NCBI GenBank assembly: GCA_036852015.1
Contig: JAANDG010001203.1
Coordinates: forward strand, 1-64,000
DNA: 64,000 nt
Direction of reading: 5' to 3'
Source of the DNA: Pelodera strongyloides
Lineage: Eukaryota; Nematoda; Chromadorea; Rhabditida; Rhabditidae
Part shown: piece after piece, positions 34,701 through 45,232 of the stretch
Layout of the letters: each line of letters begins with the position of its first letter
How positions within the stretch are numbered: position 1 is the first letter of the stretch
Position numbers and translations under genes: made by a program
The notes under the pieces: model-generated
The model's input: the letters and a program-made list of their open reading frames with translations, nothing else
Told to the model about the DNA's origin: nothing
Database searches by the model: none

Positions 34701-35304
34701 TGAAGTGTGAAGTCTGATTCAGCCGCCAATAGCAGGCTTACATCCTCTCAGTTTGTATAAGACCCTGAGACAACTTACTCAATCGTGTTACTTTCAGCGC
34801 TGCCAACACTGCCATTTTCTTCTGTGGCGAGGCGACCTGTCTTCAGTATTACTGCAAGGATTGCTGGCAGATGGTTCACAACTGTCGCCGGGGAACTAGA
34901 AGCGCTCATATTCCTTTGGTCAAAGTCGATGAAATGACAAAGGTAAGGCTATATAGGGTCTAGGACTCTTAGACTCGTACTCACAAGTGCATCTAGGCGC
35001 TCTGAATTTCCTCTAGATATATCATTACTGATCGCCACCTTGGATTGGTGGCCAGAGTAGCGCCCCACAAACGTGGGGTGGTATGTGCGCTATGGCTATG
35101 GCCGAGTGATCTAAGACGCAGTTCCAGAACAGGTGTCAAATCATATAGGCAGGTTCGATTCCTGCCAAGTGCTTGTGTCTTGCAAAGTTGTACTCATGCA
35201 ATATGTGTAGTGAAACCTATACTTTTTCATTTCAGCTTCTCTCCGATGTCCTCCACTCTAACAACGGTGACCTGGTGCAGAGATACCTTCGAATGACTGC
35301 CTAA
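31739..35304 (+). CDS. Cytoplasmic polyadenylation element-binding protein (CPEB, cpb family)
   Basis: Fourteen exons give 469 residues: 31739-31861, 32066-32113, 32263-32331, 32519-32629, 32753-32897, 33053-33148, 33315-33410, 33486-33622, 33834-33948, 34123-34208, 34297-34392, 34594-34667, 34798-34942, 35236-35304. Residues 1-180 are Ser/Thr/Pro/Asn-rich and probably disordered. RRM1 starts at [10 protein letters not shown] (about 183-275), RRM2 at AVFIGGVPR (about 301-385). A C-terminal ZZ-type zinc finger begins CDEC (388-391) and continues with [17 protein letters not shown] and the two His. Words such as [20 protein letters not shown] and [10 protein letters not shown] point to the CPEB2-4 branch rather than CPEB1. 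CPEB proteins bind U-rich 3'UTR elements and control poly(A) length and translation, in nematodes mainly in the germ line. TTTCCAG lies 7 nt before the ATG (likely trans-splice site). RRM1 has a short charged insertion after DWPKAP. Confidence 0.95.
35088..35172 (+). repeat. tRNA-Leu-like sequence in the last CPEB intron
   Basis: GCTATGGCCGAGTGATCTAA looks like the D-arm and A box of a leucine tRNA. GCAGGTTCGATTCCTGC is a perfect five-pair T-arm with a B box. The anticodon stem and acceptor stem do not pair, so this is a tRNA pseudogene or tRNA-derived element, not a functional tRNA. Confidence 0.5.
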
Positions 35305-35765
35305 GTATTCGTCTCGATAGAACTCCCTACCACTGCCTGGGCAATGTGCCATAACGTACCATAGTTATTTTGTTAATTTGTTTTGTTTTATTTCATTTTT
35401 GCACTAACTCCTTTTTATAGAAAAGGGCTTCCCTGTCTGTACAACAGCTAGATTACCGACGCGCGGATACATTGTCGTATCCTATAGTTCACGCAGTAGT
35501 CGCAGTTATACAATGTTGTACTTTTAGCTTTATTGATCTTCAATACTGATCAATAAGAGCAGGGTTGCTGTACATAAGTTGCTATATACTAACACCTATG
35601 ATGTTTTCTGTCTTATTGAGATAATTGTTTTTATGTTACACGTTTTGTTGGCTTGTTCCAAGATACCTATCCTACTTTATCGCTACCTTATGTGTTTGCC
35701 CCAGTGTTTGAGATAGTGGATGGTTTGTTATTGTTACTATTTCTAATAAAGTTCATCGTTTTATT
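35305..35765 (+). promoter_or_regulatory. CPEB 3'UTR with PUF-type and CPE-type sites
   Basis: A poly(A) signal AATAAA is at 35745-35750. Upstream, TGTACATA at 35569-35576 fits the PUF consensus UGUANAUA. U-rich words of the CPE type (TTTTTAT near 35628) occur within about 120 nt of the signal. CPEB and PUF proteins cooperate in nematode germ lines, so self- or cross-regulation is possible, but this is inferred from motif matches only. Confidence 0.4.
35745..35750 (+). terminator. Poly(A) signal of the CPEB gene
   Basis: Canonical AATAAA about 440 nt after the stop codon, the only canonical copy in the interval before the opposing gene. Confidence 0.65.
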
Positions 35766-36056
35766 ATTGTTGGGATTGCGACAACCGACCACAAGAGAAA
35801 CAGAAATTACAGTTTAAGTATAACTACAGTAGTCCCACAAACAGTAAAGACCTACCAAACTGTAAATCCATGCCGCATCTCTCGTATGTACACATGTGAA
35901 AAAAAGCGTAATTCTGAATTCTAACCACATGAATCGGACGCATCGCCTACACAACGGTTTAATTACACACTTCGATGTAAATTAGCAGAAAAGTAATAAA
36001 ACATTTAATACTATACTATTATTTACTCGATTACTAAAGTCGTCTTCTTTTCCTAT

Positions 36057-37706
36057 TCAGTGATGATCTCCGTGATGGCGATGTTTGTACATGAGTCTCT
36101 TCTCCTCGGGAACAATGGCACAGTAGATCATATTGCCAATCTTGATCGTTGCTAAAAACACAATTTAAAGTGGTATGGCACATGGTTTTGAAAACTATGA
36201 CTGGACACTGGATGATTGCGCTCCTTTGACTAGTAGCAAATTATGTTCCATTGTGTGATCTAGTACACTACAAGATGGAACACAAATGGATAATATACTG
36301 AAATCAATTGTCGAACAATCAGAAAGTTTCATAAACCGCGAGCTTAACGCTTTACGAAGAAAAATGTAGTTCGTGTGATAGCTCCTTTCCTAGCCTAGCC
36401 ACACAGTAGCACATGATATACTATAGTTTAGTGACAAAAGGATTCAAAATTGACTCACTGAGGAGCAAAGCCACTCTGAAGATAGCCTTGAAGATCTGAC
36501 CGTATGGGGACTGCTCAAACAATTTCTCCGACTTGTTCTGAAAACACAGTAAAACATAATAAACATATCATTCAGTGATAGTCATAGCACTAGGAGCTCA
36601 AGTGAAACTAATATACGATCATTATCTACACAATAAACAAACTATCGTCTACAGTGGACTTTAAAAAAGACAACGTGTCATGATGTTGTGACGCATTAAA
36701 TACCATTCGGATATCCGATGTTTCTCTCAATAATATGCTCACAGGTTCGCTCTTTAGCATTTCTCGCAACAAAGTTCATTATAAAAACAAAATGTTTCAA
36801 ACTCGTTATTTCTTTTCCTGCGAATGACTAGGCTATTGAATGTGGTTCTGAAGTCTTCCAGCCATCCGTACACGAAATAAAGAACCAACCAAGACATTCT
36901 TGTTGGCCTGTTAGGCATGGCACTACTAACCTTTTTGAAATATGAGTTGTCTATGTCTGGTTTACACTGAGAAACCAGACAAACTACTGTAAATCGTAAG
37001 ATGCAAAAATGCACAGAAGTACTCACGAATGCTTGAAAAACGGTGTAGGCATCCTTTTTGGCAGTTCCCCACAGGAACATTTTGGGTGTGTTGTTCACGC
37101 TGTCCCACTTGCCCTCCGATCCAAGTCGGTTGATCTCCTTCCACATAACCTTGTTGTCACTGAAAAACTTTATTATTAAAGGAATTAAAGCGGTACGACA
37201 CGTGTTTTTATTTAATGCAAGAATCGCGATCTCCTGTATCGTAAACTAACTTTTGTGCCCGTCCACACCGAAGAACACTGCGACATGAAAGTATAATTCT
37301 GCTATTCTGCAGAACTTGTAATCATGGAAATAATTTGTTATTAAAATTCAATAGACAGAACAAAAGTATGTTTATACGCTAGTGGCGCGATTATCGCGAC
37401 ACTAATAAGACGAAATAGTATTCTCGCGTAACTTTTGCGTAACACGGAGTTTCAGTTATACTAGAGAATAAGAACGCGATGTATGCGGAAGGAAATATGC
37501 GGAGTGCGGAATCGTACCGTAAATATACGGGGATGCCAAAAAAGGCTAAAAGATGCAGTAATTTCCCGATCCCAACTATTTTAAAGCTCCGCCCCCTTCC
37601 CCAAGATTAATAGATTTCAGAAACCTTACGTGTGGATATTCGAGACCTTCCTAGCAGAGACTTGGAGAGCGGACCGCGCGGACAACGCAACTCTGCTGGT
37701 CGACAT
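36057..37706 (-). CDS. Small mitochondrial protein, family not recognised
   Basis: On the minus strand four exons give 127 residues: 37630-37706, 37027-37159, 36459-36537, 36057-36151, with GT-AG borders and matching phases. The first 25 residues (MSTSRVALSARSALQVSARK) are Ser/Ala/Arg-rich without acids, a typical mitochondrial presequence. The middle is soluble and basic, and one membrane segment (RVALLLTTIKIGNMIYCAIV) is followed by a His-rich tail ending HRHHGDHH. Size and topology resemble accessory subunits of respiratory complexes, but no specific family could be named. An acceptor-like TTTTAG lies 3 nt before the ATG. The gene converges tail-to-tail with the CPEB gene. Introns at about 36170-36360 and 37185 hold TTAAAG-ended inverted repeats. 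Confidence 0.8.
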
Positions 37707-37890
37707 CACCTAAAACGATGAGAATATAGTGCAATAACTCAGAACATTACGAGGCAGAAAATTCCCCAAATCCACGAGCTACAGAAGAACTGGCGGGGTA
37801 TAAACACCTTAACGATAAAGAAATGATGCAATTAAAAAGTAGCCGTGGGAAGCGGCGGCTATATAAGTTGTACCCTTCTTTATTATTATT

Positions 37891-38423
37891 AGTGGATCGG
37901 GGAGAGATGTGTTAATCCAGAGGCCGTATTCACCACTCAATTCCCCATGGGGAATTCCCCGTCTTTTTCTCTGCGTGTCTCACACTACAAGGCTCTTTTC
38001 AGTCCCCAGGGACTATTTCCCCGAGGGAATCGGAGTGGTGAATATGGCCTCAGAATTATCTCGAAAAGTAAATTAATGTATAAGACGGCGGTTGTGTCTT
38101 AAACCGGGATGTCCTCCAAATCCATGAATAAGACAACAAGATCTAAAGATTACTAATTCGCACAGTACCACAGGTGCACTGGGATTTACACTCCTAAGGG
38201 AATTGGAATCGTTTATAGAAACGAGAAAACTATTTCTCTCGTATATCGAACTGCAGTCAAACTGCTGCGATTCCGCAGAACTCATCAATGAGTCACTACT
38301 ATATGCACATAATGTTCAATCAACACCAATAACCTAACACTTAGTGGATCGGGGAGAGATGTGTTAATCCAGAATTATCTCGAAAAGTAAATTATCTCGA
38401 AAAGTAAATTAATGTATAAGACG
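37891..38423. repeat. Direct duplication, one copy occupied by an element
   Basis: AGTGGATCGGGGAGAGATGT begins both 37891 and 38343. The second copy runs straight through GTTAATCCAGAATTATCTCG, while the first is split after CAG by the 130-bp element. The second copy also carries a 17-bp tandem repeat of ATTATCTCGAAAAGTAA. Confidence 0.85.
37921..38050. mobile_element. 130-bp element with AGGCCGTATTCACCAC ends and 3-bp target duplication
   Basis: The inverted ends are AGGCCGTATTCACCACTC and GAGTGGTGAATATGGCCT. Both sides have CAG (37918-37920, 38051-38053), while the paralogous empty site has one CAG, so the 3-bp duplication is shown directly. A 3-bp duplication and GGCC-type ends would suit a PIF/Harbinger-like MITE; the superfamily is an inference. 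A relative is at 54558-54692. Confidence 0.8.
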
Positions 38424-38916
38424 TTAGTTTTTAGTTTACATAGTTTTTGTCGCTTGTTATATGCGCTTTGTTACTCTCATTGTTATTTGTTTTGTTGTTG
38501 TTGTTGTTGTTGTTATATTATTATTGTCGCTTTTTTTGTCTTCCGCTTTACTTCGGTGTACACTGAATAAAGTATTCATATAACACGTACGACTGAATAA
38601 TAATAACATGAGCTCGATCAAGTATAAATGGAGCCTCTGCCCGCACTTTCGCACTAAATTATGCACGGTTCGTGCAAATTTAAGTCTCACAGCGCTAAAG
38701 CAGATAGTGTGAAGTTTGAGGGGAGGGAAAAGAAATATACAGTCAACACCTTTAAAATTTGTAAATGCACTTTGCGTGCACTAGGGGAGGGTATAAAACG
38801 CGGTCCGCGGTCCGCGGTCTACTAAGTATTTTAGCTAGTAATACTCTAGTATTACTATCACTATTTTTTTGGGTTTTCCAAATACAACGATTGGATGCTC
38901 CGATTTTCAGTTTCTG

Positions 38917-39187
38917 TTAAGCCGCGTTCGAGTTGGGAAAAAGTTGTGGAATTCCGGAATTCCACCGTTCGAGATGGGACACCGGAAACGTAAATGTTTT
39001 TCCGTTATTTAGCCCCAACCGTCGGTGTCAAGCGTCATTTTTGGCTCTTGCAGTTGTCAAAAATATAATCCCACAACGATTCCACTACGGTATTTTTGCT
39101 TGTCCTGGCACGTTTCCGCGTCCATCTCGAACGGCGGAATTCCGGAATTCCACCAACTTTTTCCCAACTCGAATGCAGCTTTATTAA
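38917..39187. mobile_element. Palindromic element, about 270 bp
   Basis: Left arm TTAAGCCGCGTTCGAGTTGG then GAAAAAGTTGTGGAATTCCG; the right arm is the complement, ending CAACTCGAATGCAGCTTTAT and TAA. The centre contains GTCAAGCGTCATTTTTGGCT. Confidence 0.75.
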
Positions 39188-39272
39188 TTCGTTGAAACGT
39201 ATCTCGCTGGGCGCAGTGCCGCATGTAAGCCTTTTCATCCTCGACAGCAAAACACGAAAAATTAGCATAATC

Positions 39273-40681
39273 ATGAGAAATGCAAATTTGACCACAGACG
39301 TGCAGTTAGACACCCCAGCCAGTTTAGTACAGTTGTCTTCAGCAGACAGGTGCGCTCCCTCTCTCACTTTACTTTTTACTGTATATTGTCATTGTCATAT
39401 TCCTTATCTTCCCAGTATTAAATTCTTTATTCGTTATGTTTTCGCGATTCTGGTTTATATTATTCTCTGTGTAATATTCACTTTTTAGTCTGACCAGGGC
39501 TTTCATGACGTCTTCGCTGAGTTCGTTGTCAAGGACGCGGGACAGTTCAAGGACTACGGACTATACGGTTAACGGTGGGCTTTTTTCATGCATATCAATG
39601 AAATGATTCAAGTCGTAGTGTACATACTCTGGGAAATATGCATATTATACGAATTTTCTATGTATCCTATGCACATTTTTGGCACATTGGATATTCTCCT
39701 ATGCAAACTTCGAAAGTACTTACAATACGGCTTTAATGATAGTACCATAGCCTAAGTGAACACAATTGAACATATATTTGCTCTTGCATTTTCTTCAGCA
39801 CTATCTTCCGTCCCAAAAACTTCCGTCCCAAAAAAACTTCCGTCCCAAAAAATGTAAAATGCTGTTGTTTTCTTTTGCGTTTCTTTTCCCCGTAAGCTTC
39901 TAGCCTCTATCAACTAAGCATATTTTCTTTGGAAAATATTTGAATTTGTTTAGTGGATTGTTTGGTGCATTAAAAGTGGATTGTTTATATTTGCATTTTG
40001 CATGAGCTGTAGGTCTTTTTTTTCTTGCCCGCCCCTGACAGTATACTTGGCTTGTTCAGATAGACTAGCGATACCGTACGCCCGGCTCTGCTTAATTTCC
40101 CCAAGTTTTCCTAAGCGTCCAGTGCTTCGCTAATCAAAACGAATAACCGTGAGCTAATTGAAGTATAGTTCCCCAATTGATCGGGCCGGCCTAACTCGTG
40201 AGTACCGCAGTGCGCGGGTACCGCGGTGCGCGAGTACCGCAGCAGGCGAGTACCCCAGTGCGAGTACCGCAGTGGGCGAGTACCCTGGTGCGTGAGTACC
40301 GCAGCGCGCGACTAACGCAGTGCGCGAGTACCGCAGTGCGCGAGTACCGCAGTAGGTGAGTACCCCAGTGCGAGAACCGCAGTGGGCGAGTACCCTAGTG
40401 CGCGAGTACCGCACTGCGTGAGTTGGGCCGGTCTTGTACATTTTTATTTTTATTCTTGAAGCACTTGGCTCTTAGGAAAACTTGCCTTTAGGAGTGTTAG
40501 ATAAAAAACATTTTAGTAGTTAAGTGGGAAGTTGGGTCTTGATTTCTTGGTCATGCAACTAAATAGTAAGTACATTTAGTTGGTTTAATTTGATGTATAT
40601 TTTTTCTTCTCGTCATACTTTTTAGGAAACTTCAATGTATCGTTGGTGAACGGCCAACGAGAAATACACGGACTGCCTTGA
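39273..40681 (+). CDS. Tentative three-exon small gene, not recognised
   Basis: Exons 39273-39349, 39489-39574 and 40626-40681 have GT-AG borders and compatible phases (2, 1). They would encode 72 Ser/Thr-rich residues, starting MRNANLTTDVQLDT and ending VNGQREIHGLP. Nothing in the protein is familiar. Doubts: the start lies in a dispersed repeat (similar words at 41160-41280), exon 2 also reads well in another frame (GFHDVFAEFVVKDAGQF), and exon 3 has a longer open frame with many Arg/Glu. Some coding exon probably exists here, but the model is weak. Confidence 0.25.
39804..39853. repeat. Tandem CTTCCGTCCCAAAA, three units
   Basis: Three consecutive units of 15-17 bp differing only in the A-run length. 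Confidence 0.9.
40095..40490. repeat. Dispersed element with a GAGTACCGCAG minisatellite core
   Basis: Flanks AAGTTTTCCTAAGCGTCCAG (left), TCGGGCCGGCC and GCACTTGGCTCTTAGGAAAA (right) recur at 41818-42110. Here the centre (40197-40425) is a GC-rich minisatellite of about 15 units of GAGTACCGCAGTGCGC and variants; the other copy has unrelated DNA there. Confidence 0.75.
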
Positions 40682-40908
40682 GGGAAGAACGGAAACGCTG
40701 GCAGAATCAATTGCCGGCGGTCGAGACACTTCGAGCTAACTGGGCCGTTGGAACACTGTAACTTCCACTTGAAAGGCGCTCCGAAGTATTAAAAGGTAAG
40801 TTCAATGCATTTTGTAGAATCACAATTGTATGAGGCAACTCCTCGCTTTCACTTCTCTGTCTCAGTCTCTCTCCTTTTTGAAAATCCATTCAAAGATTCC
40901 ATTTCAGA

Positions 40909-41004
40909 TCAGGAGGTATTCAACGAGGTGTCGATTAGCTCGATGCTCGACTTCGAGCTTTGTTACATGGTATTGGACGAATGCCGGCGATTAATTGAAA
41001 AAAG
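40909..41004 (+). CDS. Possible exon, gene not recognised
   Basis: Between TTTCAG and GTAACT lies an open, acidic segment (EVFNEVSISSMLDFELCYMV then LDECRRLIEKR). A strong donor AAAAG/GTAAGT at 40796 fits an upstream exon in the same frame (ERRSEVLK), but that frame carries a TAA at about 40758. Either a decayed gene or part of an unrecognised one. Confidence 0.3.
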
Positions 41005-41817
41005 GTAACTGAATTTTTTGTGCATTCCTGTCTTAAATATGTCTGGCTGCGTACAGCTGCGCGGAAAACACCGGGTATTTTGCCTTATATTCTCTACTTC
41101 CCAAAACCTTGGATCTTCACAACGCTCACAACAAGTTTATGTTTGTATCCGAGTTTCATAAAATCCTTAAAACGTATCGGGCTGGGACGAAGGGCGCCTA
41201 TTATGTTTTGCTAGTATCCACGTACATGCATCAAAATATGGAAAATTAGCATATTTGCATAATTACTGCGCCATGCAAATTTAAATTAGAATGCGAAAAA
41301 ATTTGAAAAAGAGCCCATCCCGTTTATTTGTCGACAACATATATCTATGTGCGGCTCTCTTTTCTTCTAATTCAACTTTTATGAGAACCTTACCCTTTTG
41401 GAGGTTTCGCCTACTACTCGAGCTTTCGCCTACTACTCGAGCTCCATGCCCTCCGTGTCTTCTGGGATGTCAAGCTCGTCGTCGAGGGCGCCCAGAGCTC
41501 AAGGACCGATAGAAAATTCGGTGGGTGATTTTCAAAATTTCAAAAAATTCAGTGGGTGACAACGACGCTGGCTATTGATAAGCTCAAATAGAACCGGTAT
41601 TTCAAATTTATTTTCATAAATCGGAGATTCACTTCACTTGTATTCTTCTAGAGCTACTTTTCGTTACTACTTTTCTGCAAAAATTTTCCATAGTCTTTGA
41701 GAATTCTCTTTTTTTTGGCGAGATTCTGGACCGTATTCAAAAAACGAGCCTCCCTTTTTGTATTTAGCGAGTTCAAATGCGCACTACAGATAGCTGGTGA
41801 TGTAGTACATCCCTTTA

Positions 41818-42110
41818 TTTTTCCAAGTTTTCCTGAGCATTCAGTGCGTCACTAATCGAAAAGAATAACCTGTCGTCGGATGCCCTAATATCACGTTTTT
41901 GAAATGGGCATCACAATTGGTCGGGCCGGCCTGCTCCGAGAGAGCAATTGTGCCCTCCCCCGCGTGGTCGCGCTGTAGCGGCTCCGAATTGACTCCGAGC
42001 GAGCGATTTAGAGCAGTTTTGGCGCGAGATCTACTTGGGGCATTAGGATACGCGTATGCTTTTTGATTTTTGAAGGACTTGGCTCTTGGGAAAGCTTTGA
42101 AAACAGAGCC
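41818..42110. repeat. Second copy of the dispersed element, without minisatellite
   Basis: AAGTTTTCCTGAGCATTCAG, GAATAACC, TCGGGCCGGCCTGCTC and GGACTTGGCTCTTGGGAAAG align with 40095-40490 in the same order. The centre is GC-rich but not repetitive. Confidence 0.65.
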
Positions 42111-42589
42111 GAACTTAGTTTCTTTAGCTAATTAGTTAGTTCTAGTTTCTTAGTATGCCCAAGGCAGCTGGAAAAGCAAAATAACAGATGAGTCATGTTC
42201 TCTCTCCCTCTCTAATCCTTCCTCTCTCTCCCTCTCCTCCCTCACCCTCACTCTCTTTCTTCCTCTCGATGAGCCATGAACTCAGGATCTGAGCAAGAGA
42301 TGTCTTTGAATCACAATCTCCAGATTGTTTTCAAGTAGCTTTAATAGTTTTAAGGAACTGTGCGGATTTTATGATGCAAATCGCTATTTCTGTCTCGCAC
42401 CCTCTGATCTTCACGAGCTGGTCGTGCAGGTCGTCCACACGTCCATGTTCGTGCTCCTTTTCGACATGACGTGGGCCAAATTTTCACTCCCCGTCTCGGC
42501 GCTCGCTCGGAGTCACCCCCTTGAACCTTGAACCCCAAAATAAAAAAGTGCATTTCCACTTCCACCCCCACTCTCCAATCTACTATGCT

Positions 42590-43010
42590 GGAGAACGGAC
42601 CGAGTCCCGTTCCGAGTGCGCGGTCCGTTTGCAAACGTACCGGGTGCACGGGCCGAGTACTCGGAACGCGTACCGGAACCTACACCCGGGACGGTACTAG
42701 GTCCGTTTTCAAATCGGTACGTAACCGCATTACGTTCGATTTTCTAAAGAAAGGCGAAAAAGAATTCCACTAACGCACGATTGGCACGCGTGTGTGGTTA
42801 GCGCAGTGACTAAGCGTTGCTTTCTAGGAAATAGATCAATGGTTCGAATCCTGCAAAATGTTCAAAAAAGTGCTAAAGCTACCGTAGTCGATATTTTGAA
42901 TTTTTGTCGGGAAGGTCGATGTGACGGTCGGAGTGGAAGATCCCGGTACGCACTCCGGAGCGCGTACCGGGATCTACACTCGGAACGGGACTCCGTACGT
43001 TTGGCTATCA
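42590..43010. repeat. GC-rich hairpin region
   Basis: GAGTCCCGTTCCGAGTG near 42602 is mirrored by CGGAACGGGACTCC near 42980. Within it, AGATCCCGGTACGC and GCGTACCGGGATCT at about 42938-42977 form a tight hairpin. The G+C content stands out from the AT-rich surroundings. Confidence 0.55.
42790..42856 (+). repeat. tRNA-like sequence
   Basis: GTGGTTAGCGCAGTGACTAA has a D-arm-like stem (TTAG/CTAA), and 40 bases later ATGGTTCGAATCCTGC has a perfect B box. The anticodon and acceptor stems do not form, so it is called a tRNA pseudogene or tRNA-derived element. Confidence 0.4.
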
Positions 43011-43083
43011 GAGTAAATACTCTGTTTCTCTGCCTTTCTTTTTGCTCCTGTTTGAATTCAAACCACACATACTATGATCATTG

Positions 43084-43208
43084 TTTCCAAGCTTGTTCCC
43101 AGGATTCTCCGAACTTGGACCCAGTAAAAACCCAGTAGAATTGTATTGTTTTTCTACTGGGTTTTTACTGGGTCCAAGCTCGGAGAATCCTGGGAACAAG
43201 CTTGGAAA
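43084..43208. repeat. 125-bp near-perfect hairpin
   Basis: TTTCCAAGCTTGTTCCCAGG is complementary to CCTGGGAACAAGCTTGGAAA, and the arms continue through CCCAGTAAAAACCCAGTAGA to a centre of about 10 bases. Diverged words of the same family (CCGAGCTTGGTCCGAGAA, CGGAACAAGCTTGGA) appear at 53290-53430. Confidence 0.85.
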
Positions 43209-43549
43209 CGCACTCTAGCCGAGGAGAGCGCAGACAACGATACAATCCCCACCGCACGCCGCACCGCGGCAACAAACCGCCGCCCATATAAAAATAATAA
43301 AACAGAACATAAATAAGTCCATACAAATTTATTTTGTAATAACAATAAATGATAAAGTGAAAGAAAAGTAATTTCTTGCTAATTGTAAGAAGCAAATAGT
43401 GTAATAAAAAATGTAACAATTATACTTATAAACAGTATCTATTTAGGTATACATCTATAATTCAAACTGATTATTACTTTTCTAAAGTAAAATTTATAAA
43501 TTAACACGAAGAATTAAAGGATCGGACACATGAAAGCGTGCCTATATTG

Positions 43550-43886
43550 TTTCTTTATTATTTTTCTCTAATGGTAATTTTGAAAAAGATTCACCCGCTG
43601 AAGTTTTTCAAAGTGGATTTCTATTTCCTTCATTATGTACCATAGGCAAAAAAACCGTTTCACCCTTATTTTCTTGTCGGTGTCCCGAGGTTACCTGTTG
43701 TATAGCCAGATAGCCTCGGATCCCCAATAGGAGCCAGTTAGCATCGGGGTACAGACAAGAAAATAAGGATGCACATGTTTTTGCCTACAGTATAAAATTA
43801 ACAATGAAGGAAAAACTTCATAGTGAATCTTTTTGAAAATGAGTTTGTATACATTATATTAATCACACATTAGAGAAATAATAAAG
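43550..43886. mobile_element. Palindromic element related to 2288-2722
   Basis: TTTCTTTATTATTTTTCTCT on the left pairs with AGAGAAATAATAAAG on the right. Inner arms share ACCCTTATTTTCTTGTCGGT/GACAAGAAAATAAGGATGC, and a GTACCC-type centre like the 2288-2722 element. More diverged. Confidence 0.65.
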
Positions 43887-44675
43887 GTATAATAAACATA
43901 GGTGATTTTTCGGGTTTTTTCTAAGTATGACACATTTTATCATGGAATACCGGGTTTCTCTATAATCTAACTATACATAAAGCACACTCAAAGTAAATAA
44001 ATCAAGGTCAACTGGTCCAACTGGTCAACTACATAAGGATGCGAACGGAGCCGGATGCGCAACCACTTTGTAACGTTACAACATTTAGGGTAAGGTAGCG
44101 CATAGTCTTAGCAATTCATATCGTTTGAAGTTTGAATATTGGGAAAATCAAGAAAGAAACGAAAAAAAGGAACGGGGAATTTCTCTAGGAACTTGGGGAA
44201 GCTTTGTATGAAGACCACAAAAAAACCTCGGCGAATCAGGTGAATAATCCACGGCGTAGCTATAGATCCCGATTTCCCGATCTGCTGACCAGCGCTTTCA
44301 CACAATCATCATCACGATCCTGGAACAGTTTACATTTATCATCAGTAATTATTGTTTGTAGCCTGATTGTTTTTGCGCACACGCATAAAAGGCAAGGAAA
44401 CACTTATAATAGACTTATGAAGGTGCTATGTTAGTAAAAAAAACAGAGACCACTTGTATTTAGCTATGCAGAAATATTTAGAGCCAAATGAATGCCTCTG
44501 TGCCCAAAGGCTACTGTGGAAAACAATTTCATTTCCGACTTGCCGTCCCGAACTACTTTTGAAACGTTTTTTGTTCGGAATTCGACATCCCGAACGCGCC
44601 CTGAAAGTAGCTTGCTCCAGTGTGGGAAGAATAACAAATAAGAAACGGCAAAATAGTAAAGATAACAATATTTAC

Positions 44676-44746
44676 CTCGTCGTGGAAGGTGGAAGACACG
44701 AGTCGAGAGTCCATGAAAGTTCGCTTAATTTAGAGCGTTCAATCAC
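44676..44746 (-). other. Exon-like segment, paralogous to 52421-52490
   Basis: On the minus strand 71 bp lie between TTTTAG and GTAAAT, with an open frame (VIERSKLSELSWTLDSCL). The sequence around AAATTAAG and the ACGAG donor is shared with the segment 7.7 kb away. Not recognised; no adjoining exons could be assigned confidently. Confidence 0.25.
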
Positions 44747-45232
44747 CTAAAATGGAGTTCAATATGCGTTTAGATTAGCTTGCATTAAGCTGGCATTTCC
44801 ATAAAAAAACCGGCAAGCTACAGTACATAGTCCATATAAATAGGGACCCGCAAGCAAAAAATTAAAGTGGAGTGAGCGACTTGTAATTAGGCTCATTGGA
44901 TAGAGCAGAATCACATTGCCAAGAAAATCTACTTTAGTTTGCGAATCATATGTTCGTATTGAAATTTACATTAAAAATATTACTACTCAGTATGTATGGG
45001 AAAGCGTACAGCCTGCCGCCAACAAGAGGTAGGCCCCGCCCCTTTTCGGACCTTACAGAGACAGAACAGCCATATGATGACTTCTCGAGAACAAACTTGG
45101 AATTGAAATAGCAACGTAAGAAACTATTTTCCATAGACGACCCTTACTTTACTCATCGACGTTAGACTTTATACTTACCCTAGCATTACAAAACCATTAG
45201 CTACTGTGAGTCAACATGACTCCAATACCATT

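Larger units (their letters stand above)
37707..39272. other. Repeat-rich interval without a recognised gene
   Basis: Apart from the promoter side of the mitochondrial gene, this holds the 37921-38050 element, its unoccupied duplicate at 38343, a TTG run near 38487-38518 and the 38917-39187 palindrome. No exon recognised. Confidence 0.5.

Noticed and set aside
35088..35172. Functional tRNA-Leu gene
   Set aside because: The T-arm is perfect, but the anticodon and acceptor stems do not pair.
40154..40441. Tyr/Arg/Ser-rich open frame on the minus strand
   Set aside because: It is the translation of the GAGTACCGCAG minisatellite.
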